Below, piece by piece: positions 13,301 through 26,158 of a stretch of DNA of 64,000 nt. Position 1 is the first letter of the stretch. Every line of letters starts with the position of its first letter. The stretch spans positions 6,930,776 to 6,994,775 of the forward strand of contig SSBO01000003.1 in NCBI GenBank assembly GCA_005281725.1. The letters run 5' to 3'. The stretch is from Wuchereria bancrofti (Eukaryota > Nematoda > Chromadorea > Rhabditida > Onchocercidae). Position numbers and translations under genes: made by a program. A model generated the notes under the pieces. The model was not told the DNA's origin and did no database searches. It saw nothing but the letters and a program-made list of their open reading frames with translations.

Positions 13301-16300
13301 TGCTGAACAAATGAGCACTTTCGAACATGAAAATGGAACAAAATGAAATTCTTTAAGTACAATCAAAATTCATTTCTATGTCTTAAATATATCAATTCAA
13401 CTGCTATTTTGTGTGCAGCAGAATTGAACTGAAGAGAAGGGGGAAAAAATTTAATTTGGTTTACAATATCGGAAGAAATTAGAAAATTGCATTAGTGAAA
13501 TCACACACACTTGGCTAAATCCGGAAAACTGTGTGAAGAAATGAACTGTTCTTCAGAAAACTGAATTTGCAAGGTTGTAATAACCATTTATTGCTCTAGT
13601 CTAATCTTAATTTTTATCATGCATTTTTTATTATTTCATGCGGACATTTTTAAGTTGATCTTAAATTTTTGTCAATTTCAACTCTGAAAATCTTGAATTT
13701 TTGTCGAAACTAAAATTATTTCGTCTGATAATGTAATTTACTTCTTTACTTTACTTATTATGGACATTTCCACATCGTTTTAATGCCAACAATTTCGTGA
13801 ATTTAAGGCAGTGCTAACAAGCTAATTGAATAGCAAGAAGAAATAGAACAAGTTTCTTCAATAACTATCATCACAATTAAGTTGGATTTGAATTTACTTC
13901 GTTGAATTAATATTTGGTGCATTTCGGATTGCAGTAAAAGCTTTAGTCATTCCATTGATTAAACTGATTTGTGTACAAATTTGGATTATTCCAGGAAGTT
14001 CGAAATATAGGTGCCAAGAAGAGGTGAAATTGTTCAGTATCGATTACCACTTCAGAAAGTATTATATTTAGTTTGAGTGGTTTTAATGCTCATATCACAT
14101 TTCAAACATAAGTTAGTGTGCTGAAGAGGTGTAACATTGAGTAAGATAGGAATAAGATATAAGTTGCGGACAAATAGATTTTTGAATGATTCAGAATCCA
14201 TTTCTGAATGGTTCAAAATCACTCCTAAATCAAAAAGGAATAAATTTTAATAAGCCATAGAAATTCATTTCAAATTAATTAGAATATAAACATGTGAGTA
14301 GGCGATAAAAGAGCCATGAAAGATGTAGAAAATAAAATGTGAAAAGAAGAGCCAAGAAAGACATTATAAAAAGGAGAAAAATTTCCCTTTAAATAAAACG
14401 AAGAAAAGAAGGTAGGAAGCTGTTTGCTTATCATAATTTATCACTTATCATAGTTGTCAAGAGAAGAAGAGGACATGAAGTGCGAAAATCAATTTTTATC
14501 TTAAACGACTGTCCTAATCATTTCTTTCTATTTTATTTATTGTCATTTTTCATTTATGGAAAGATGTATGTTATTAGCGAAGAAAAAAAAATAGAATGGC
14601 TTTGCGAAGAAATTTTATAATTTAATGGACAAAATTTCTTTGCAAAGGTCAAGAAATAAGTTGACCTCTTTACTATAGCTCTAACACTTGAGATCAGAGA
14701 GGTGTCTATCATATTGCTGGGAAAAATCAATCATATAAACATTTCAATGTAAATAAATAGACAAAAGAACAAAATGTTCAAAATTCATTTCACGTAGATT
14801 ATGCAGCGTACGCTGCACGATAAACACATTTTAAAAATTTAGACGAAAGGAAAAATCCAATATAAAACAAAATTCAGGAAATATTTACAGAAGTATGACA
14901 ATCAATTTGTTAACGTATAATCATTTAAATTTTACATAATCATTTTGCGGTGAAAAAAAGAAAAAAAAAACCAAATATAGCGTTTGAGCAAATAGTTTAC
15001 ACTGATATATGTAGGAAAGGTATAAAGTAATAGTATCAAACGTTGAATATTTCTACAACCGAACGAAACGAATTGGTTGCATCAATTGATTCGCTACTGT
15101 TTAACTGATACATAACTCTTAGAGACGAGTTTGTTTATTTGGGAACAGGTGAAATTGACTATGCATCACACAGGTGAGATTGGTTATACCAGTTGTGCAT
15201 GCATCACAGGTGAGATTGATTATCCTAGTTGTGTATGTGTCAGTGGTTGTATCACATTCAAATATATTTGGAGATTTTGCTTTCGGAATATAGAAAGTAA
15301 TGAAATGAAATGTTATGCAATGAATATGACGGCTAAAATACGTCACGTCAATGTCACGTATTTTTATGCGTTAATAATCATATTATATTCATTCATTCAC
15401 CGTACAATTATTCTATTTCATTGCTTTCATTCAATATTATACAATAAGCCAAACAAAAAAAAAAAATGTGTCCTAATGAGGTATTGGCTTTACATAAATT
15501 TGGAGTTTGGTGAAAAAAAATATTTGATTAAATGATTGGGAAATTTAAAAAAAAAAAATTTTGCCAAAAAATTTGAAAGTTAAAGTAAGCATAACAATGA
15601 TAATAATCCGTACTGTAAAATAGGTGAAGAAAAAAGGAGAAGATAATAAATGTCTAAATTAGAATTAAAATGAAGAAATGACAGCAATAGCATCAAATCA
15701 GGAAAATAATTATGATAAATATGACAGTGTAATTCTGGTGAGATAAGAATGATGATGATAACACTTACATAAGAAATGATAATTTGGCAATAATTACGAT
15801 TAATAATTGAATTATCTCAATTACGAACAAAATAGATATCCAAAAAAAAAAAATCATTTAATGTTTCGGAAACAACAATAAAGCAACAATGCCAATATTT
15901 ATTCCCTTAGAGGGAATTCTATTTAGAGGGAATTCTATTTATTTATAATAATAACAACGGTAATAATAATTAATGATAATGGCAATAATAGATAATAATG
16001 ACGATAATAATAAATAATAACAATAAAAATAATAATAGCAGTGAATAATGATAATAGTAATAATAATAACAAAATAGTAGTAACAATAACAATAATATGA
16101 TAAATAGATAAGTGATATAACACTCTGAGAATATTCAAATTGTAAGTTTTACATAGCATTCATTGCCTTTGTTATTCACTCTTACTCATAAGGTGAAAGA
16201 TTACAGATCACAATTTTTCATTTCAAATTGTGTTTTCATGCAGGAAGGAAAGTAAACAAGATAGTCCGTTTCCATCAAATAATTCAGATGTTTTCTCTGA

Positions 16301-19300
16301 TTTAAAAATTTATTCTTGAATTAGAAAATGTGACCTTTGAACATTTTTTCAGTCTATTTGGCTCCATCGTTATGCCATAATGGAATATCTCAAATTGGAA
16401 ATTTTGTTGGAAGGATTTTGTCTTTGATTAAAATTAAATTATTAGTGAAACATTCTGATTGACACGAATGCAATGCTTTTGTCAAATCTCTTTTCCTTTG
16501 CTATAGACAATGAAAATCACACGGTTAAGCATTATTAATTAATATTAATTAATGAACCACTGCTTCTAACTGCGTTGGTAAAGAATGGAAGCCAAAATGG
16601 ATGGCCTAGGACGATAGGTAAGACAAGACACAATATTACAACTTCATCAAACATTCATAAAAATTAAATATTAACAATTTTCTTTTTAAATTCGAAATTT
16701 TTTTTACAGAACAAAAGATGAAATGATTGAATTTATTGGTATTGTTGTATTAAAAGCTGGCACAAATGACGAAAAAAGTTTCGAAAAGAACCATCATTAA
16801 ATGTTAGAATGTATGATTTGAAGTGATAAATTATTTTTATGACAAGTAATTAGTGTGTTCTGCAAAGATTGGAATTTCAAAAGATTGATAGCAACTGACA
16901 TTTAAGTATTGGATGCGAAAGTTTCAAAATATTTGATAGATATACCGCACAAATGAGGCTTTCATTTGTACTGATAATACTGAATCTGCTCAGAATTTGT
17001 CACAGTGAAAGGAGACACGAATAATCATAATGATATGATAATTGAAATCGAAACCATTACTTGTTATGCAAATGTTAACGACAGCTAATAAAAGGAAACA
17101 GTTGGCAATAAGATAAGAATATCATTGCAAGAGATAATACATTAGATTTTCAAATGATACTTGATCTTTTCAAAATTTTAAACTTCCCAAGCAAGGTATA
17201 AACGGTGGGAGAGATCAATTTACAAGTCAGCAAAACTTTCTCATTGCTTGCCAAGAATTGAATAATCATAGAAATAATGATAGATGGACTGGATGAATGA
17301 TATCAAAATAGTGATAATAATTAGTAAAAGGAATTACTTCTTCAATACTTCCTCATGTCTTATAATCAAGCCATAAATAATGAGCTGATAACACTAAAAC
17401 TTTGTACATTTAAATTAGTTTAGAATTATTAAAATAATAGACAATACTAAGATTAATGATAACGTAATCGTATATTAACGGTATGAAAAAGGGAAAGAAA
17501 AGAACTCTTCAACAATGTCAAATATTCAACAAAACATGAATTTTTCGGAATAATACTCTGTTCTCTTCCTAAATAAACATTAAAGAGTAAAAAAAGCCTT
17601 AAAGTTAAATGAAAATTATGATCCAAAATGGTGAAATTCTAATGTCCTATTGAAGTACTTTCATTATCTCAATTTATAGATATTGGAATGTTTGCGCCTT
17701 TTTCCCAGATAACTATTAAAAACTATTGCAACTCGTTTATTGATAAAACTATTGACATTATGGATGATTCATTCAGTATTTGCTGATCATTTTATCAGAT
17801 AGAAGGATAAGATGAATGGAATTACTATGGCTAATCACAAACATTAATGTAAAAGAAAATTTGAAAATATCCAAATAAAATATTATTTTTTGAATAAAAT
17901 AAAATCAATTTTAAACAATTCTGATCAAATAAGTAGTCATAAGACCAACAGGAAATATCAAAGAGAGAGAGAGAGAAATTCTTAGAAATACTATTAAAAT
18001 TTAAGCTAGTGAATTTAAATGAATGATCGGATTTAAACGCATAACTTGTGATTAATTGCTCTTTTAGAGTAAAAGTAAAAAGTGAAAAATAAAATGACAA
18101 CAAAAATAGTACAAATTCCCTCGCATTTTTATTCCAATCATAGCTTTTATTGCCAAAAAAACCATCGATGAATGAGCCATAAATTATAGCCTATCAATTT
18201 AAGGCTATCAATTTTAACAATTTAAATTATTTGGCTTTTTCTGAATTTTTCCTCACCACGAACTCATCATCACTTTTTATTAAACTGAAATTGTTCAATG
18301 TGCATAGAATTTTTGGACTTAGATAAGTAACTGATTTATTATGATTTTTCTTTTTCCTTTTTTTTTGCTGAAAAATTTTTCCAAGCCCTATTTATATGGC
18401 CATATAATAAAAATGAGCCACAAATATCCTAGGCACCATAAGATTATGAGACATAAGTGTTTGGCTCAATACATTTCATGGATGAATAAAGATGAAAGAT
18501 GGATAAAAAAATCCACAAGGATAGTTGTTTGAGAAAAAATACTTTTAAAAAAAATAACCGATAAATTTCTTTCTCTTCAACTTATTCACAATCGATTAAT
18601 GGTTGAAACCTGAAAGGTGTACTCCTTTGTTATCATATCTCCCTCCCTCCCTCCCTTCCTCTCTCTCTCTCTTTTTCAACATGTACCTATCACAATTTTA
18701 TCAAACCGATAAGTTTTAAACATCAGTACTTTGACTTTGAGTTAAAAATTTTATTTTGATCTATTTTTTCTATTACACTATAACTAATTATCCAGTATTT
18801 TCATTCTTCTAACACTCTGCAACCTAAATTTGATAATTTCATTTTTATTTCGTTCTTTCAACTCATCCATCTTTGCTTCCTTTCCACTTTTTCACATAAA
18901 ATTTCATCTAATTCAGAAAAAAAAAAGAAGCGAAGAATAAATTTATAATAAATGAAATCCCTAAAACATAACAATGAACAAAATGATAGTCCATTATTCT
19001 TTGCATAGCCAAAATCATCTTTAAGTATATTTTAATCATTCTATACGCTATCCTTAGATGTTTTTCTGTTTTTTTTTTTTTGTTTATTTTTGATAATATA
19101 GCTTCAAAGTTAAGGCTGACATTTCCTTGAAATAATTGGAAGCAATAAGTGAAGCAAAAGTCACTTAACAAAAAAATGAAAGACAAAATAAATGAATTAA
19201 TCATATCTAATCTTTCTTAACTTGAAATGAATTCAAGAAAACTGGGCGATAACAATAACAAAAAAATCCTTCAAACTTTGGAACTATTCGAATATTTATT

Positions 19301-22300
19301 TTCAGAATGACTTCACCGGTTTTCGAAATATTTCAAAGTCTAAATATTTTTTATGCAGGGCCTTTTTTGAACACAATAAAGGTTAGTTAATTAATTATAG
19401 GTAAGGTATTATAGTCTTTTTAATCTAACATTAGCAAGAGATTTCGCAGAAAATTTCAAATCATTTTCATATTTTAATTTCAGTTCAAGATTATTATAAA
19501 ATTAAATAGGCAGGACAAAAGGATATATATTGAAATCTAATTCTCTGAAAACTTCTACTTCAGTTCCATTCAACCTATCTCAATGTCATACATTTGCGCC
19601 TAGTGATAATAATGTCATTACTAATTGCCCCAAACCATTGATTACTATAAATCACGAAAAAGAAAAATTTTTTTTCCTACATTTTTCATTTTTTTTTACC
19701 GCTGTTTAAGAATCATTTTTCACGAATATAGGAGAAAATTTCTGATTTAAAAAAAAAATTTTTTTTTCAACGAAATACAATTATTCCAGAAGAATGTGAC
19801 GTGGTAATCATGCAATGTCGCATGTACAAATTACTATTTCTTCTCTTTGCTAATACTTTCATTTTTTAATTTAATAAATTGAAAAAATATATAAAGAAAT
19901 TCAATAATTATCAGATCTTCAAAGTTGAAGCTCGAATTGAGTTTAATAATTTAAATCAATTAAATCTAATCTATTATTGTTTTTTAAACTTTTTTCTTTG
20001 TGGATATATTCTAAGAGAATGCCAAATGATTTCCCTTTACCAAATATAATTTAAACTTGTATTAAGCAATTTTTCTTTTTTTTTTTTGATTCATAAATTG
20101 CTAAAGATGAAATGCTCAAAATAGAGCAAAAGCCTTAAAATGCAAAAAATATGAAAATCAAAAGTTCAAGAAAAATTGGGCATAAACTCGCGGATAATTT
20201 CAGAAATTTGTCTCGACAACAATGTTTGAGAATTATAAGTAACAAACAAACTAAAAGGTTGCAAGCCTAGGAACCCAAATTTATAACTCTTTGGCTTCTC
20301 ACCTTTACAACATGGAATCTTTTATTAGGGCTTAAATTTAATAAGTAATAGGAAGGACACTGAGTGCCTCCACAAATTTCATTTTCCACTAATAGTAAAT
20401 GCAATTATTTGATATCGTCATGGAAAATATTTGCTTACATCGAAAGCAAACGTAAAAAAAAAGTGGAAAGAAACGGCTTTTTCACTTACGTCATTTTCAA
20501 GCACACAATACGTGAGGTTAATGATCAGTGTATTTAGTTGATGTAACATAAACTTTAAATCTAACTCTAACTAAATTCTTATTAAAATATTCTTAAATCC
20601 TTATTAATTTTTATTAAATTCTTATTGAATAAAATACAATCCATTACAATAACACAATGTTTATCTTAATTATCTTAATTGTTATAAATCTTATCAGTTT
20701 TATCAGTCGGTGATTTTTTTTTAAAATAACCTCAGGCAATATTAAACCAAACGTATTTTATATCTATCCATTAATAATAGCATCTATCTAATATTTTATT
20801 TTATATTTTCCTTGGCGAATAAATGAACAAATTTTGTTTCGTTTGGTCTATGATCTAATAAAATCAGAGCAATGATTATATTAATTTTATCCTGCAAACT
20901 TTATCAATTAATAAAATGAATAATTCTTTTCTTGCAATTGAATGATATGCATTGCTTGCGAGTGCTTTCATCACTTTTTCTTTGCAAAACCTTTTTTTTT
21001 TCTTTAAAATTAATGACATTCAATTGACAAATTGCATTAATTGCTTTACTACATCTTATGCAAGGATAAAGGATGATGAAATTAGTAAAATTGTAAAATG
21101 AATTGAAAAGTTTTTGGATTTGCAAAATTTCTGACAATTTTTACCCAATGATCTCTGATTTTTAGAAGTTGAAAACTATAAGGTTTTCTTTTCCTTAATT
21201 AGCTCTTTAGATTTGTTATCTATCTGAGAAGTTAATCAATTATATTTTATTCATAAAGTAGTTAACAACATTTTTTATACAAATTCTTTTCCTAACTTTG
21301 AAAGGATGCGAAAAAAAAATCAATGCTTTTGTAGATTGCCGAAATTTTCAGTTCAATAATTTTTAAAAATATGAAGAAATTTTTACATGCTTCTCAATTC
21401 CAGTAACAAAAATATTTCTTTGCAAATTTTTAGAAAAAAATTTTTTACAAGTTCAAACTGCCATTTCAAAAAAGATAACAAGCCGAGATAAAATAGAAAA
21501 TTTTAGAGAGATTGCAAGAAACGAACATCACGAAAAATTAGAAAAAAATGGAGTTTAATTAGTCCTTATTTTTGCATAATCAGCAATATTGCAATCTCTT
21601 AAATTATTCCTTTGACTCTGACTTTTTGGCTTATATCTTTGTTTATTAATTCTGTTTAATTGAAAATATCTCAAAATAAACAAATTTGAAAAAAAGTTTA
21701 AATTAATTTAAATAATTGAATGGAAAGGAAGAGTAAAATTAAAATAATAAATTGGATTATGAATGATTTCATTTGTTATTTAATCTTTACAAATTTAAAA
21801 TAGATAAAGAAAAATTTTTTTTTTCCCTTAAATGATATGAGATGGACATGGATTAAGCTTCTCTATCTAAAATACTTGATAAAAGAATTAAATTTCAAAA
21901 AATAAACTAACCATATGTTGAGTCCACTCAACAAGCGATGGTCTTCGACTTCGAACTCGTCCAATACTACTCATTTCAGGGCAATTGTATGAATTTGTTA
22001 CAAACACCGTGTTAATATCACCGATTTCAGCACCACCAATATTAATAATTAATTTATGTTTCAGCGTTTGATTTAAATAAGGCGCTAATGAACCGTAACG
22101 AATTGATAATGTCTCTCTAATGAACAAACGATTGTTGTTAAATGTTTCAGAAGTTGTTGACACCGTTACAGGTTGAACACTGAAAAAAGGATGAAATTAA
22201 AATTTCATTTTATAAAATTTATTTGCAATTAAAATAGAAGACAAACGGTTATTTGATGTTTTTGGAAAATTTTGTAAAAATTAGCTCATTGCTTTAATCT

Positions 22301-25300
22301 TTCTGATTTTAATTCATAAACATTAGATTTATTCATTTATTTCACTAAATATCATTTCTTCTTTTCCGTTATGCTTAATTCTAGGAGGAATCGGAAAACC
22401 TGAATGATAAGTACATACACATATATAATGAATACAGTTGCAAACATTTGCAATCAATAATAGTAAATAGTAAGCAATAATTATTTTTGATTATATTCAG
22501 GAATGAAAGTTACATTTCATATTTCAGTAACTTCAATTTTCAAATGTTCCATTGAAATCAGCAAAAGTTACAATTCAATTATCCAAATTAATACATACAG
22601 AAGAAATATCTAATCAATAAATTATTATTTATTTCTGAAGATTTTAACAATTTACTGAAGTTTTAATTTATAAATTTCCGCCATAGATGGAAATTCGGAA
22701 GAATTTAAAATTTCAAATTTTTAGAAATAATTGAATTGCAACTTTTAATAATTCTGAGTATTAATCAATTCAAATGAATGGAAGATTTTTCAGAGAGAAA
22801 AAAGACAAAACTATAAGAATTTTGGTGGTATCAAAAAATGAAATCAAATTTTTCGTTACTGTGCAGGAAAAAAAATTTTTCGGAATTAATTAATACTTAC
22901 AAATTAATTGGTAATTTGAAATTGCCAATACAATACGAGGTCAAATAATAATACTTTTGTGAAATAGTTATCATGAAAACGATTTATCAGTGACAACGAG
23001 GAGTTTAACGACTATTTTGTAGTGAGAATTAGTCCAATATGAATTTCTATTAAAATGAAATAATCGTAAAATTTTAGAAAGGGGCGGAACAAGTTTTTAA
23101 TTTCAACATTTTTCATTTTCTTTCTTTTTTTTACAAAAAAGAAAAGCTTAATTTTTCATCCTACAATAACAATTATGAAGCAGTCAAATTTCCTTTCATT
23201 TTTTTTTAATTTCTTAAAAAATTGAAATGATGGAAATGTTTATCTGCAAATAGAATTTTAATAAAAGCTATCAATTTGTCTAAATTTTAGTATCTATTCT
23301 GAATGCTAAAATGCTAATGCATAACAACGCCATTCTAAGCATTATCAAAAAATCAAATTTGCTATGTTTCTCTTTTTCAGTTTAATAAATAAACGACTAA
23401 AATCAACTTAATGAATAATTAACACAAATAAATTAACTAATCAGTCAATTAATTAATTAATTAATTGAAAAAGAAATGATTCAACGAAATAAACAATTAA
23501 CAATAAATAAATAATTCAATGAATAATTAAAAATGAAAAAGTTCAACAATTTCATCCATAACAATTAACAACATTACTCTTCAGTGACACACTGCATATT
23601 TTGTCGCTGAATAGTTTCACTACGATATTTTACTATTATTATCTTCAAATATCATTATCAATTACTAAAATAGAATTTCGACAATTCAATAGATGAATCG
23701 TAGCAGAAATATGCAGAAAAAACAGAGCAATGAAAAAGTGATTAAACACGGAAGTTGAATTTGAATTAAAATCTAAATATTGCTGTGACATTTCCGCCTT
23801 CATTCATTCAGTTATGTCGTGATGGTATCATGACGATTAGCATGGATATTAAATAAACTTAGCTTAGCTTATCAGTTCTCTCCTACGATTTAATACTATC
23901 ATAGCAGAGAAAACTCTCATTTCACTGAGCATTCGTCAGCACAATAATATCATTTGATCAACTAATTTACATTCACAAATAATTTTAATCCAAAAAGAAT
24001 TTTTCTAAAAAATTTCAGAATATTTTTCAACGATATTTTACTAAAAAAAAATTAAAATTTCCTAAAAAATTAAAATAAATATATTACATAATATAAAAAT
24101 GTATTTTAATTCCGTAAGTGTGGAATTTATTATGCATAAAGGATAAATTTAATTATAATTCCAAATTGATGGCTTATTTTTTGAGGTTACAATCATTGCT
24201 AAATCAGTCAATACTACTTACTTCTTCATTTATTTAAAATCTTTGAAATTTAATATCAAATATCAAGAGTTCACTTTAAAACGAATACACTGCTAAAATA
24301 AGTTCGCTCATTCAACTGAGTCTACTGAAGTCTAAAATTATCTAAAATTTCCATTTTTAGTTTAATCATCCATGAATAAGCCCAGCTCATTTCGCTTATT
24401 TACCATATACACAAAATGTAATTTCTTTGAGGAATTCATTGGCATTTCATAAAAAGAATAATGCAAAAAACTAAAAAGGCGCACTTGGCTAAGCCTTTTC
24501 ATAACAGGAAAAGATGAAGAAGAAATGCTTTAAAGACTTAGTTTGCTCGGTATCATTGTGTACAATTTCCGTATCCGTAATCATCAAATATGATCAGAAT
24601 TCATAAACATACAATTTTGTACAATTGGGAAATAATTCTGATAGAAGCGACAAATACGAGGAATGATAATTTTATGACAATTATTATAGTTTTTGTCCTG
24701 TTTGATGTGAACTTTCATCACTATCATTTGCCAATATTTTATTTAATGGATGAAACTGTCACCAATTGAAAAGCTATCGATCATATTTTATTATCTTATA
24801 AAATTTCATCACTTTTAAATTTAATTATATTTTTAAATATTTCATCATGTTTTTTGATTTGTGATTCTCATTTCTAAATTAAGTTTTGAAAAAATGCAGA
24901 AAAATTACGCAAAATGTGACAGAATAAAGTGCTGTGGAAGAAGAGAAGAAAGATAAATCTATTCAAGAAAACCGTTTCAGGAAAAGGAATCTGAAACGGT
25001 ATTATATCTGACGGAATGAAAATGGAAGAAGCTACCTATGTATGATTCTATTCTCAATCAATTTTTAACATCCATTGTTCTTCTTAAATTTTAATTCCGG
25101 AAGAAAATGGAAGCAAACAGATTGTGTGAAAAAAACTTTGCGAAATAATACATTCTAAAAATTAAAATGAAACAAAAAAAAAGCAAAATTGAAACAAAAC
25201 TTTTTGATTGCATTCACTGAAGAGAATGAAAAGAGAGAAAGAAAGAGAGGAAAAGAGAGTTGTGATGAAAAGTAAAACATAGAAATTATTTCAAATGAAA

Positions 25301-25918
25301 ATGAAAAGAAACAAAAAAGTTTTTTTTTTTTTTCAAAATGAGTAAATTTCTTCAACAAAAATACGTTTATTTTTTTTTAAAAAAAGAACTTTAACGATGC
25401 AAAGGAAATGGTTGCCTTAAAGAAAGAAAAAATTTCCTTTTATTTTTACTTTGATAAAAAGTAAAAAAAAAGCAAAATATGACAATAATACTAAGATAAG
25501 TAATAGTTACCAAAAGAAGACGTTACTTTTCAATTTGTTTTATAAATTGTTCACATTTTTTTAAAAAAAAAAGTGTATCATTATGAATAATCAACGAGAG
25601 AAAGAGGTAGAGAGAAAGAGGAAAGAAGACTAAAACCTAAGGTATCTCAAAACAAACAGTCAGTACTTGTTATTCACAAAGATTTAATGCTGATTGCTAC
25701 TTGCTGATAATCAGTTGGGTAAAATAAAATATTAGAAGTATTTCTAAAAGTGGAAGACTTAGGAATTAACCTTAATTAAAAGCTTTCTTTTTAGAATTTT
25801 TTAAATTGTTGTATTTAATTTAAAAAGAAAAAAGAAAGAAAACAATACCCGAACAATCGGAAATGATGATAGTAATACTGTTGAGGTATTAGAACTCCCT
25901 GTACAACTTGCCAAACTA
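4867..25918 (-). CDS. PLEKHG5/RHGF-2-like protein with Raf-type Ras-binding domain, partial gene
   Basis: Five minus-strand exons join in phase: 25918-25849, 22179-21912, 12801-12741, 8065-7874 and 4991-4867. The last four are well supported. The 25918-25849 exon fits the phase (ends GG, next exon starts T) but is less certain. The 192-nt exon 8065-7874 encodes a Raf-like Ras-binding domain. It has the pattern PGQILRDCLDHRLRQRGLVP, followed by a short strand, then DNCDANFLSGQRIVARG, which corresponds to the Raf pattern 'DCL..AL..RGL.P.....D...LIGEEL'. The next exon is basic and Ser-rich (RKGMTRFGRSRTQQSL). Such a domain followed by a basic linker fits PLEKHG5-type RhoGEFs, whose DH and PH domains activate RhoA. 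Raf itself would show a C1 domain next, and none is seen. The start codon and the DH-PH part were not found. The reading frame continues at 4867 through donor GTAAAT toward position 1 or beyond. Introns reach about 9 kb. The family assignment is inferred from the domain alone. Confidence 0.7.
5967..6057 (-). other. Candidate alternative (3'-terminal) exon of the PLEKHG5-like gene
   Basis: On the minus strand CTTTAG is followed by a 91-nt open segment, then TTTCA and a consensus donor GTAAGT. Joined to the G left by exon 8065-7874, it reads on in frame: ETLVCKTF, then DDNNDKTKSWDPGKLKVWEKF. It cannot be spliced on to exon 4991-4867, because the phases give an immediate stop. If the donor is not used, the frame ends with CAG TAA at 5965-5963. 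It could therefore be a mutually exclusive exon, a terminal exon giving a truncated product with only the Ras-binding domain, or a decoy. A second acceptor would start the exon at 6048. Confidence 0.3.
6478..6527. repeat. Short tandem repeat of TTTATGTTATG-like units
   Basis: Three imperfect copies of a CTTTTATGTTATG-like unit lie side by side in the intron between exons 8065-7874 and 4991-4867. Confidence 0.7.
7377..7489. other. CTA/CTG-rich low-complexity stretch
   Basis: On the plus strand an acceptor-like AATAG is followed by an open frame. It begins NGSDGAERISDKC, runs into a Leu-only tract made by CTA/CTG codons, and ends at a donor-like AG|GTAAC. The Leu tract reflects a trinucleotide repeat, and no partner exon is visible. 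I treat it as a repeat and not a gene. Confidence 0.4.
8501..8527. repeat. Poly-A tract (27 nt)
   Basis: Homopolymer run of A on the plus strand in an intron. No coding sequence or element end was seen beside it. Confidence 0.9.
9230..9261 (-). other. Candidate 32-nt micro-exon (frame-shifting) in the PLEKHG5-like gene
   Basis: On the minus strand a strong acceptor (ATCATTTCAG) is followed by 32 nt and a good donor (GAAG|GTATGAAT). It lies in the intron between exons 12801-12741 and 8065-7874. Those two exons already join perfectly in phase. Inserting 32 nt would shift the Ras-binding exon into a frame that hits TAG after about 21 codons. It may be a poison micro-exon or simply a decoy. Confidence 0.3.
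10337..10380. repeat. (CA)n microsatellite
   Basis: Imperfect CA dinucleotide run with occasional CAGA, CATA and CGCA interruptions, in intron. Confidence 0.9.
10955..10980. repeat. (ATCA)n tetranucleotide repeat
   Basis: About six copies of ATCA in a row, in intron. Confidence 0.85.
14802..14817. repeat. Perfect 16-nt GC-rich palindrome
   Basis: TGCAGCGTACGCTGCA is its own reverse complement and stands out in AT-rich intronic DNA. Confidence 0.8.
15144..15241 (+). repeat. Minisatellite with 36-nt unit, open in one frame
   Basis: Two full 36-nt units and one partial unit of the form ACAGGTGAGATTG(G/A)TTAT...AGTTGTG.ATG..TC stand in tandem. In the plus frame they read TGEIGYTSCACI then TGEIDYPSCVCV, a 12-residue repeat with two cysteines. 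The frame stays open from an ATG at 15161 to 15535, but the rest is low-complexity and AT-driven. Gene status is unproven. Confidence 0.6.
15903..15940. repeat. 16-nt tandem duplication with small hairpin
   Basis: TAGAGGGAATTCTATT occurs twice in tandem at 15909-15940. The first copy also pairs with the preceding ATTCCCT to form a 7-bp stem. Confidence 0.75.
15942..16105. repeat. (AAT)n-type low-complexity region
   Basis: Degenerate AAT/AAC/GAT trinucleotides over about 160 nt. The minus-strand open frame across it is a repeat artefact. Confidence 0.85.
16534..16553. repeat. 20-nt AT palindrome
   Basis: ATTAATTAATATTAATTAAT is a perfect palindrome, which is not surprising in AT-rich DNA. 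Confidence 0.7.
18637..18675. repeat. CT/CCCT low-complexity tract
   Basis: CTCCCTCCCTCCCTTCC followed by a (CT)n run, in intron. Confidence 0.85.
22180..25848. other. Probable intron of the PLEKHG5-like gene
   Basis: The gap between exons 25918-25849 and 22179-21912. A short minus-strand frame near 24500-24600 (starts MITDTEIVHN) looks protein-like but lacks splice partners. A (TTAA)n run lies at about 23443-23466. Nothing else was supportable. Confidence 0.4.
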
Positions 25919-26044
25919 CTGTAATAATTTTATTTTTATTTTATTATATGACTTTTTTAAAATTATGTCAAATATCAAAATCAGAGCCAAAGGTCAAAAA
26001 TACACAGTATCAAAGGTTAGGCTATGATAATAAAATTCAGATTG

Positions 26045-26158
26045 TGTCATCTAAAGCTATCTTAAATATTTTATTTCAAATGAAAATAAAAGTGAAATTT
26101 TTTAAAAATTTCTCAAATAATTTATAGAATGTATTTGTCATCTAAAGCTATCTTAAAT
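26045..26158. repeat. Exact 23-nt direct repeat, 91 bp apart
   Basis: The 23-nt sequence at 26045-26067 (TGTCATCTAAAGC at its start) is repeated exactly at 26136-26158. Confidence 0.85.

Larger units (their letters stand above)
12802..21911. other. Long intron (about 9.1 kb) of the PLEKHG5-like gene
   Basis: Exon 22179-21912 ends on a complete codon at a GTTAGT donor, and exon 12801-12741 begins on a complete codon, so the gap reads as one intron. It holds the 36-nt minisatellite at 15144-15241, a GC-rich palindrome at 14802, an AAT-type repeat at about 15942-16105 and CT/CCCT tracts near 18640. No convincing exon was found on either strand. Confidence 0.55.
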
